Shown here piece after piece: positions 1 through 6,908 of a DNA stretch of 11,068 nucleotides; the first letter of the stretch is position 1; every line of letters starts with the position of its first letter. Origin of the DNA: Phycisphaerae bacterium (GTDB lineage: Bacteria; Planctomycetota; Phycisphaerae; SM23-33); the NCBI GenBank assembly GCA_022866005.1, contig JALHTV010000008.1:1-11068 (forward strand), in the 5' to 3' direction. The position numbers and the translations under genes were made by a program. The notes beneath the pieces were generated by a model, which was not told where the DNA came from, ran no database searches, and saw nothing but the letters and a program-made list of their open reading frames with translations.

Positions 1-354
1 AGCTTTCTGGCCCAGTGGGTGGGCTACGAAGTGGCCCTGCGCAACGCGCTCGCGGCCGCGAGGGCGCAGGCGCTGGGGCTGGAAGCGGCGGACTATCTGG
101 TCGCCACGGACCTGGGCCAGGCCGATGGGGACCTCTCGGCCGTGGTCGGCGAGTGGGCCGCCGCGCCCAATCCCCTGGCCGGCCTGCGCGTGCTGGACGC
201 CGCGCGGTGGGACTGGCTCGCGTGGCACGACGCGTGGTTCAGCTTCCAGGACGACGAGCTGATCGCCTACGCCGCCAAGCTGGTGCTGCTGGACCGCTGG
301 CAGCGGCTGACCGCGGAATCCAACCCACCTGTCATCGCAAGGACCTCACCGTGA
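1..354 (+). CDS. DUF2764 family protein, V-type ATPase operon (5'-truncated)
   Basis: An open frame enters from the left edge and ends at TGA 352-354, leaving 117 C-terminal residues. The visible protein contains W-x(2)-Y-E-V-A-L-R-N-A-L-A-x(2)-R near its left end. It finishes with a W-D-W-L motif, an F-S-F-Q-D-D-E-L-I-A-Y segment, and an A-K-L-V-L-L-D-R-W motif. This pattern matches the C-terminus of DUF2764 proteins, which lie between subunits E and A in the seven-gene V-type ATPase operons of chlamydiae and spirochaetes. The biochemical role is unknown; an assembly or accessory role for the ATPase is inferred only from this fixed position. The stop overlaps the GTG start of atpA by 3 nt (GTGA), which suggests translational coupling. 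Identification rests on motif recall and position, since the N-terminal half is outside the window. Confidence 0.72.
   Translation, partial: SFLAQWVGYEVALRNALAAARAQALGLEAADYLVATDLGQADGDLSAVVGEWAAAPNPLAGLRVLDAARWDWLAWHDAWFSFQDDELIAYAAKLVLLDRWQRLTAESNPPVIARTSP
339..343 (+). promoter_or_regulatory. Shine-Dalgarno AAGGA for atpA
   Basis: AAGGA lies 7 nt upstream of the GTG at 351. This supports GTG 351 as the atpA start rather than the open frame that continues further upstream in the same phase, or the later ATG at 384. Confidence 0.6.
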
Positions 355-2087
355 CCGGAAGGATCGTCGCCATCTACGGGAACATGGTCATCGTCGAGAC
401 GACCGGGCAGATCGTCCAGAACTCCATCGCCCGCTGCGGCCGCCAGGACGGCGCCAAGCTGCTCAGCGAGGTCATCCGCATCCGCGGGCGCCTGGCGGAC
501 CTCCAGGTGTTCGAGGAGACCCGTGGCCTGCGAGTGGGCGATCCGGTGGAGTTCAGCCGCGAGCTGCTCTCGGTCAAGCTCGGCCCGGGCCTGCTAGGGC
601 AGATATTCGACGGCCTGCAAAACCCCCTGCCCAAGCTGGCGGAGCAGGCGGGGTTCTTCCTCAAGCCGGGCATGTACATTGATCCGCTGGGCAACGACAC
701 GAAGTGGGAGTTCACCCCCGCCGTCGAGCCTGGGGCCATGGTCGCCGCGGCCGAGGCGCTCGGGTCCGTGCCGGAGGGTATCTTCACCCACCGGATCATG
801 GCGCCATTCGCCCTGGGGGGGAAATGGAAGGTCGATTCGATCGTTCGCAAGGGCGCCTATAGCGTCGGTGATGAGATCGCCGTCCTCAGCGACGGCCAGG
901 GGGCGACGCAGAAGGTCACGATGGTGCAGACCTGGCCGGTGAAGGTCCCGCTGAACGTCTAGCGCCGCCGGCTGATGCCCACGGAGCCCTTGGTCACGCG
1001 CGTGCGGATCATCGACTCGATGTTCCCCGTGGTGCGCGGGGGCACCTATTGCATCCCGGGCCCGTTCGGGGCGGGCAAGACCGTGCTCCAGCAGATCACC
1101 TCCCGCCACGCGGAGGTGGACATCGTGGTCATCGCCGCCTGCGGTGAGCGGGCCGGTGAGGTCGTCGAGACGCTGCGAGAGTTCCCCCGCCTGACCGACC
1201 CGCGGACCGGCAGGAGGCTGATGGATCGGACGATCATCGTCTGCAACACGTTAGCCATGCCCGTCGCGGCCCGCGACGCGTCGGTCTACACCGCGGCCAC
1301 GATGGCGGAGTATTACCGGCAGATGGGGCTGAACGTGCTGCTCCTGGCCGACTCCACCTCGCGCTGGGCCCAGGCCATGCGCGAAATCTCCGGTCGGCTG
1401 GAGGAGATCCCCGGGGAGGAGGCCTTCCCGGCGTACCTGGAGAGCCGCATCGCCAGCTTCTACGAGCGGGCTGCGATCATCGAGCTGCGCGACGGGCAGA
1501 CCGGCTCGCTGACCATCGGGGGCACGGTCAGCCCGGCCGGGGGCAACTTCGAGGAGCCGGTCACCCAGGGCACGCTGAAGGTCGTGGGCGCGTTCCACGG
1601 GCTCAGCCGTGCCCGCAGCGACGCGCGGCGCTACCCGGCCATCGACCCGCTGGACAGTTGGAGCAAGTACGTCGGCATCATCGACCCGCAGAAGGTCGCC
1701 GCCGCCCGCGCGGTGCTCCGCCGCGGCCACGAGGTGCGGCAGATGATGACCGTTGTCGGTGAAGAGGGCACCAGCGTCGAGGACATCACCGAGATGCTCA
1801 AGGCCGACTTCTTCGACAGCGTCTACCTCCAGCAGAACGCCTACGACAAGGTGGACGGCGCCACCCCGGCCGAGCGCCAGCAGTTCGTGTTCGACAGGGT
1901 CCTGGCCGTCCTCCAGAAGGAGTTCGCTTTCGGTGACAAGGACCAGGCCCGCAAGACGATGGTTGAGGCCACGGACCTGTTCCGTAACTGGAACTACGCC
2001 GCCACCGACAGCCCGGAATACCAGGAGATCCTGGGCAAGATTGAGACGTTTCTTGCCGGACACCCCGCACCCCAGCAAGAGGGGTAG
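351..2087 (+). CDS. atpA: V-type ATPase catalytic subunit A, interrupted by an in-frame TAG (960-962)
   Basis: This is the catalytic, ATP-hydrolysing subunit of the cytoplasmic V1 head. From GTG 351 (preceded by AAGGA) to TAG 2085-2087 there are 578 codons if the internal TAG is counted as a residue, close to the usual A-subunit length of about 590. Residues 1-203 hold the N-terminal barrel (M-T-G-R-I-V-A-I-Y-G-N) and the non-homologous 'bulge' region. Codon 204 is TAG. The frame then continues without shift into the nucleotide-binding domain: Walker A GPFGAGKT at 237-244, catalytic Glu266 in the GER motif, and Walker B LLLADSTSRW at about 330-339. The later SPAGGNFEEPVTQ motif is also intact. 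The break falls at the junction of the bulge and nucleotide-binding domains. ATG 975, 12 nt past the TAG, could in principle restart a 370-aa piece but has no clear Shine-Dalgarno. Alternatives are readthrough, a split subunit, a recent nonsense mutation or a base-call error. Family assignment is near certain; functional status is open. Confidence 0.93.
960..962 (+). other. In-frame amber codon within atpA
   Basis: The codon order is AAC GTC TAG CGC CGC CGG CTG ATG, and family similarity continues on both sides. By recalled alignment with V-type A subunits (K-x-P-I-x-x-Y before the next basic stretch), the TAG takes a position often held by Tyr. The base after the stop is C. Confidence 0.85.
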
Positions 2088-2103
2088 GCGGCGAGCAAGC
2101 GTG

Positions 2104-2138
2104 AATGTCAAATGCTTAATGTTAAATGCTAAATGCTA
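2104..2138 (+). repeat. Left heptad array (five tandem AATGYYW units)
   Basis: Five back-to-back 7-bp units of the form AATGYYW run from 2104 to 2138, starting 16 nt after the atpA stop. The tract is strikingly AT-rich against its GC-rich surroundings. Because 7 is one more than a multiple of 3, the TAA trinucleotides at 2117, 2130 and 2137 fall in all three forward frames, so no reading frame crosses the array. It is the inverted partner of the array at 2596-2629. Confidence 0.85.
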
Positions 2139-2205
2139 ACGGCAACACCGGGCCCTGGGCGAGGTGCAGTGCCAGGTGCGTAACACCCGAGGGGCAGGGG
2201 TGGAG

Positions 2206-2604
2206 ATGACTGGAAAGCGGACCTATGACCTGGCGGAGCGGACGGCCAAGTTTGCGGAGGAGGCGATCGGGCTGGTGAAGACCCTGCCGAGGAATGCCGT
2301 GACCCTGCCGCTGATCAGTCAGCTTGTGCGATCGGCTACGAGCGTTGGGGCCAATACGTGCGAGGCGAATGACGCGGTGTCGCGCAAAGACTTTCGCAAC
2401 AAGATCGGTATCTGTCGAAAGGAAGCGAGCGAGACGAAGTATTGGCTGAGGATGATTGCCTCAGCCGTGCCAGCGGCGGCGGCGCGTGCGCGGGCGCTGT
2501 GGAAGGAAGCTCACGAACTGCACCTGATCTTCGCCGCCAGTTTCACCACCGCGGGCAAGGACGTGGGTCACCGATCCCGGGAGCCCCGCGGGGGTGACAT
2601 TTGA
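2206..2604 (+). CDS. Four-helix-bundle protein, 23S rRNA intervening-sequence (S23/IVP) family
   Basis: The 132-aa protein starts at ATG 2206, with AGGGG at 2196-2200 five nt upstream. The frame stays open back to a GTG at 2164, but the extra 14 residues do not look like family sequence. Family hallmarks are visible in order: Y-D-L-A-E-R-T near residue 7, then F-A-E-E-A, L-P-R-N-A, Q-L-V-R-S-A-T-S-V-G-A-N, E-A-N-D-A, S-R-K-D-F, K-I-G-I-C-R-K-E-A-S-E-T and Y-W-L-R. These correspond to the amphipathic helices of the pentameric four-helix bundle. Members are encoded by intervening sequences in some 23S rRNA genes and as free-standing genes. A related fold serves as the Avd accessory protein of diversity-generating retroelements. 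The molecular function is unsettled, with nucleic acid binding proposed. The TGA stop lies inside the right heptad array. The gene splits the atpA-atpB pair and is less GC-extreme than its neighbours, consistent with acquisition. Confidence 0.88.
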   Translation: MTGKRTYDLAERTAKFAEEAIGLVKTLPRNAVTLPLISQLVRSATSVGANTCEANDAVSRKDFRNKIGICRKEASETKYWLRMIASAVPAAAARARALWKEAHELHLIFAASFTTAGKDVGHRSREPRGGDI

Positions 2605-2629
2605 CATTTGGCATTTAGCATTGAGCATT
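2596..2629 (+). repeat. Right heptad array, inverted relative to the left array
   Basis: Read on the minus strand, this tract is five units of AATGYYM with the last one base short. On the + strand it shows repeated CATT steps spaced 7 bp apart (T-G-A-C-A-T-T, T-G-G-C-A-T-T, T-A-G-C-A-T-T). It contains the TGA stop of the four-helix-bundle gene (2602-2604) and ends 4 nt before the Shine-Dalgarno of atpB, so it may influence atpB translation. Confidence 0.85.
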
Positions 2630-2633
2630 CTCC

Positions 2634-2638
2634 GAGGG
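2634..2638 (+). promoter_or_regulatory. Shine-Dalgarno GAGGG that fixes the atpB start
   Basis: GAGGG lies 5 nt before ATG 2644. It argues against the in-frame TTG at 2608, which lies inside the heptad array and would add 12 residues unlike subunit B. Confidence 0.6.
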
Positions 2639-2643
2639 TGCAT

Positions 2644-3945
<1,302 letters not shown>

Positions 3946-3949
3946 GCGT

Positions 3950-4609
3950 ATGGCGAAGAAATACAAACTGACCCGGCCGGAGCTGAAGCGGCAGCGCGAT
4001 GCGCTCGCGCGATTCGAGCGCTACCTGCCGATGCTGAAGCTCAAGCAGCAGCAGCTTCAGATCAGTCTGCTGGAGGTAGAGCAGGCCCAGGCGGAGCTGG
4101 CGGCCGAGCGGGAAAAGGCCGAAGGCGTCTTCCGCCCCTACGAAGCGGTCCTGGCCGATTATGCCGGCCTGGACGTCCGCGGCCTCGCCCGGCCCACCGA
4201 GGTCAAGACCGCCACCGTCAACGTGGCCGGCGTGACCACCCCGGTGTTCGAGGCCGTGATCTTCCCCCCCGCCGACTACAGCCTGTTCGCCACGCCCCCC
4301 TGGGTGGACCGCGCGCTGGCCGACCTGCGCCGTATCAGCGAGTTGCAGGCCCGCCAGGAGGTGCTCCAGGATCGCTACTAGCTACTGCATCGCGAGCTGA
4401 TCCGGGTCATGCAACGCGTGAACCTGTTCGAGAAGGTCAAGATCCCCGAAGCCACCGAGGCCATCCGCGTCATCCGCATCCATCTGGGCGACGAAATGAC
4501 CGCCGCCGTCGGCAGGGCCAAGATCGCCAAGGCCAAGATCGCCGAGGCCGACTCCTTCGGGGAAGCCCAGATCGAGGAAGCGTCACCCGCAGAGGCCCCC
4601 AGCCCATGA
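3950..4609 (+). CDS. atpD: V-type ATPase subunit D (central stalk), interrupted by an in-frame TAG (4379-4381)
   Basis: Subunit D is the coiled-coil rotor shaft coupling V1 hydrolysis to the membrane ring. ATG 3950 lies 4 nt after the atpB stop, with no clear Shine-Dalgarno, implying coupling. Through to TGA 4607-4609 there are 219 codons counting the internal TAG, near the family size of about 200-215. The N-terminal helix is recognisable (L-T-R-P-E-L-K-R-Q-R-D-A-L, then Y-L-P-M-L-K-L-K-Q-Q-Q-L). The mid-region has S-L-F-A-T-P-P-W-V-D. Codon 144 is TAG. The frame continues in register with L-L-H-R-E-L and the diagnostic R-V-N-L-F-E-K-V-K-I-P-E-A and G-R-A-K-I-A-K motifs. The TAG falls in the C-terminal long helix, so a truncated product would lose half the shaft. 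The gene overlaps atpI by 4 nt (ATGA). It is either read through, recently inactivated or miscalled. Confidence 0.92.
4379..4381 (+). other. In-frame amber codon within atpD
   Basis: The codon order is GAT CGC TAC TAG CTA CTG CAT CGC, with subunit D similarity on both sides and no shift. Recalled homologues have Lys, Arg or similar at this helix position. AAG or CAG to TAG would each be a single-base change. The base after the stop is C, as in atpA. Confidence 0.85.
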
Positions 4610-6420
4610 TCGTCCCGATGTCCCAGGTGTTTGTGGTGGCCCGCGCCGGCGACCGGCGGAAGCTGCTGGATGCGCTAGGCGCGCTGGGCGTGGTGCATCT
4701 GACGCCCGTGGATCCCACCGGGGCCAAGGCGGACGAGAAGACCGTCGCGTCCATCGACCGCCTGGGCCGGGCCGTGCAGGTGCTGTCGGAGGTCCGCCCG
4801 GCCGGAGCGGTGCCCGACCTGGCGCCCGCGGCGGCAGCGGCGGAGGCACTCGACCTCCAGCGCGCCCAGGCCGAGCGCCGCGGCCGCCTGACCCGCCTGC
4901 ACCGCCAGTACGAGCATCTGGAACTCTGGGGCGACGTGCGCCTGAAGCAGTTGAGTGAACTCGCCGCCGCGGGGGTGAGGCTGCGCTTGGTCTCCGTGCC
5001 CGTCAAGGAGGTGGACGGCCTCCAGGGGGAGTGCATGCAGGTGGTCCGGCCTCTGCGCGGTTCCAGCGTCCTGGTGGTCCTGGTCGACCGCGGCGAGCAG
5101 GCGCCGCTGCCGGAGGGGGCGATGGAATTGCCTGTCCCGACGACCGACCGGCCGAGCCTCCGCGCCGAGGCCGCCCGGATCGACGATGAGCTTCGCGCCG
5201 CCGGCCGGCGCCTGGCGGAACTGGCCAATCTGGTCCCGGCGATGCAGGAGGCCCGGCGGAGCCTGAAGGTCAAGGCCGCGTTCACGATCGCCGATCGCGG
5301 CGGCCTGGCTGGGGACGCGCTGTACGCCGTCCAGGGCTGGGTTCCCTCTGACCAGGCCGAGGGATTGGCCCGGGGCCTTGCCGACCAACGCGTCGCCGCC
5401 GCAGTGACCAGCACCCCCGCCGGCCCGGAGGACTCCCCCCCCACGCTGATCCGCGCCCCGCGCTGGGCCAAGCCGGCCGAGGGACTGCTGAAGGCCCTGG
5501 GCACGGTGCCCGGTTACCGCGAGCCTGACGTGTCCGTGGCCTTCATGATCGCCTTGCCGATCTTTGCAGCCATTCTGATCAGCGACGCCTGCTACAGCCT
5601 GCTGTTCCTGGTGATCCCGGCCATTTTCTACCGCCGCCTGGTCGCCAAGATGAGCAGGGAATTGACCCACCTGGTGATCCTGTTTGGGGTGACGGGCCTG
5701 ATCTGGGGGGTGGTCACGGGCAGCTATTTCGGTGTCGGTCCGGAACAGATGGTCGAGGCGGGGGGCGTGTGGGCGCCCATCGGCAAGGTGCTGGGCTACC
5801 CCAAGCTGTTCCCCGTGGACATCAGCGAACGGTCACAGGACATCCTCAAGCGGATCAGCTTCCTGCTGGCCGCGATTCATCTCAGCACCGCGCACCTGTG
5901 GCGGGCGGTCACGAGGTTCCCCAACATTCGTTTCCTCAGCAGCCTCGGCTGGGCGGCGGCGCTGTGGGGCGTGTATGGCCTGGTGAAGAGGCTCGTGCTG
6001 AGCGACCCGTTCCTGGGGACGGCCTACCCCATCCTGATGTACGGGGGCTTCGCGCTGGCCGTGGCCTTCGCCACCCCGCGGAAGTACGTCATCGACGGCA
6101 TCCTGCTGGGGGCGCTGAGTTCGGTCTTTCCGGCGATCGCCACGTTGAGCGACACGATCAGCTACGTCCGGTTGATGGCCATCGGCCTGGCCGGGAGCGT
6201 GCTGGCGGCGAGGTTCAACGCCATGGCCATGGACAGCGGCTCGATCCTCATGGCGGTTCCCATCCTGGCCCTAGGGCATTTCATGAACGGTGCCCTCCTG
6301 CTCATCGCGCTGGTCGCCCACGGTGTGCGGTTGAACATCCTGGAGTTTTCCAATAACCTGGGCATGGAATGGACGGGCTATGCTTACGCGCCATTTGCCC
6401 ATAGGACAGAGGAGAATTGA
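4606..6420 (+). CDS. atpI: V-type ATPase membrane subunit I (a-like)
   Basis: This 604-aa subunit forms the stator half-channels of the membrane Vo sector. The start at ATG 4606 overlaps the atpD stop (ATGA) and gives the family-typical M-I-V-P-M beginning; ATG 4618 is a possible alternative. Residues 1 to about 300 are the hydrophilic, helical peripheral domain rich in Ala, Arg and Leu. From about residue 305 there are roughly seven hydrophobic segments, beginning around V-A-F-M-I-A-L-P-I-F-A-A-I-L-I-S. The essential channel arginine is identifiable as Arg522 in S-Y-V-R-L-M-A-I-G-L-A-G-S-V-L-A, the counterpart of yeast Vph1 Arg735. The protein ends with the common I-L-E-F-S-N-N-L segment. 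It has no internal stops. The stop TGA 6418-6420 is 2 nt before the atpK ATG. Confidence 0.95.
   Translation: MIVPMSQVFVVARAGDRRKLLDALGALGVVHLTPVDPTGAKADEKTVASIDRLGRAVQVLSEVRPAGAVPDLAPAAAAAEALDLQRAQAERRGRLTRLHRQYEHLELWGDVRLKQLSELAAAGVRLRLVSVPVKEVDGLQGECMQVVRPLRGSSVLVVLVDRGEQAPLPEGAMELPVPTTDRPSLRAEAARIDDELRAAGRRLAELANLVPAMQEARRSLKVKAAFTIADRGGLAGDALYAVQGWVPSDQAEGLARGLADQRVAAAVTSTPAGPEDSPPTLIRAPRWAKPAEGLLKALGTVPGYREPDVSVAFMIALPIFAAILISDACYSLLFLVIPAIFYRRLVAKMSRELTHLVILFGVTGLIWGVVTGSYFGVGPEQMVEAGGVWAPIGKVLGYPKLFPVDISERSQDILKRISFLLAAIHLSTAHLWRAVTRFPNIRFLSSLGWAAALWGVYGLVKRLVLSDPFLGTAYPILMYGGFALAVAFATPRKYVIDGILLGALSSVFPAIATLSDTISYVRLMAIGLAGSVLAARFNAMAMDSGSILMAVPILALGHFMNGALLLIALVAHGVRLNILEFSNNLGMEWTGYAYAPFAHRTEEN
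6409..6414 (+). promoter_or_regulatory. Shine-Dalgarno GAGGAG that fixes the atpK start
   Basis: GAGGAG lies 8 nt upstream of ATG 6423 and within the last codons of atpI. It supports ATG 6423 rather than the overlapping TTG at 6417. Confidence 0.65.
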
Positions 6421-6422
6421 GC

Positions 6423-6890
6423 ATGGACTCGCTGTTTCTGGGTCAACTGGGCATGATTGTGGCGGTGGGAATGGGCGCGACGGGCAGCTCCCTGGGGGCC
6501 TGGACGGCCGGACAAGCCGCTGCGGGTGCCTGGGCCCGCGACAGCAAAGCCGGTCGGCCCATCAGCTTCTCGTACATCCTGTTCATCGCCGCTCCCCTCA
6601 GCCAGACCCTCTATGCCTTGATCGTGATGCTCCAGATGGCCGAGCTGCTGAAGGCCGGTCCTGCGATGGTGGCAGCCAACGGCGGGCAATTGCTGGGCAT
6701 CGGCATTACCGCCGGGCTGGCCGAGCTGTTCTCAGCCTGGGGCCAAGGCGCCATCGGTGCCGCCGCCTGCCGCAGCCTCAGCGAGAGCGAGGGCAAGGGC
6801 TTTGCCTTCCTGGTCATCGCCATCGGGATCATCGAAGCCGTCGGCATGTTCACCATGGTGTTCATGCTGGGCATGGTTCCGAAGGCCTAG
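6423..6890 (+). CDS. atpK: V-type ATPase subunit K (proteolipid ring), probable Na+-binding type
   Basis: This 155-aa double-hairpin proteolipid forms the rotor ring. Four membrane helices are evident at roughly residues 8-36, 49-74, 90-117 and 125-152. Alignment by eye with Enterococcus hirae NtpK places Ser60 and Gln61 at Thr64 and Gln65. It also places Tyr64 at Tyr68, Gln108 (W-G-Q-G) at Gln110, and Glu138 (I-I-E-A) at the ion-binding Glu139. NtpK's Leu61 backbone ligand corresponds to Ala57. Retention of both Gln ligands and the Glu points to Na+ rather than H+ transport, though the residues alone do not prove specificity. Only the second hairpin has the carboxylate, as in other K subunits of this size. 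The TAG stop at 6888-6890 is in frame with the downstream dehydrogenase. Confidence 0.93.
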   Translation: MDSLFLGQLGMIVAVGMGATGSSLGAWTAGQAAAGAWARDSKAGRPISFSYILFIAAPLSQTLYALIVMLQMAELLKAGPAMVAANGGQLLGIGITAGLAELFSAWGQGAIGAAACRSLSESEGKGFAFLVIAIGIIEAVGMFTMVFMLGMVPKA

Positions 6891-6908
6891 CCTTCCCGGG
6901 CGGTCGCC

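Larger units (their letters stand above)
2104..2629 (+). mobile_element. Putative IVS-like element: four-helix-bundle gene bracketed by inverted heptad arrays
   Basis: A 526-bp segment sits between atpA and atpB, genes that are normally adjacent. It consists of the left heptad array, a single S23/IVP-type four-helix-bundle gene, and the right heptad array in opposite orientation. Pairing 2104-2137 with 2629-2596 gives 24 Watson-Crick and 5 G-U pairs out of 34, so the transcript could close into a long interrupted stem with the gene in the loop. Known intervening sequences in 23S rRNA of Leptospira and Coxiella have this architecture: terminal complementary arms closing a stem, cut by RNase III, sometimes with an ORF of this same protein family. 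No transposase or obvious target-site duplication was seen, so calling it mobile is inference. Confidence 0.5.

Noticed and set aside
15..350. N-terminal extension of the atpA frame upstream of GTG 351.
   Set aside because: The translation is low-complexity Gly/Arg/Ala typical of an off-frame read. It overlaps the DUF2764 coding frame, and the Shine-Dalgarno plus GTGA overlap point to 351.
960..962. Pyrrolysine insertion or full reassignment of TAG to a sense codon.
   Set aside because: TAG also ends atpA (2087), atpB (3945), atpK (6890) and the acyl carrier gene (9428). Reading through atpB would run far into atpD in the wrong frame. No PylT or PylS is in the window, so only partial suppression remains possible.
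2104..2629. CRISPR array or diversity-generating retroelement (Avd) reading of the repeats and four-helix-bundle gene.
   Set aside because: The repeats are 7-bp tandem units without spacers. No reverse transcriptase, template repeat or variable repeat is visible nearby.
2608..2643. TTG 2608 as the atpB start.
   Set aside because: It lies inside the right heptad array, adds 12 non-family residues and lacks a Shine-Dalgarno, while ATG 2644 has GAGGG at good spacing.
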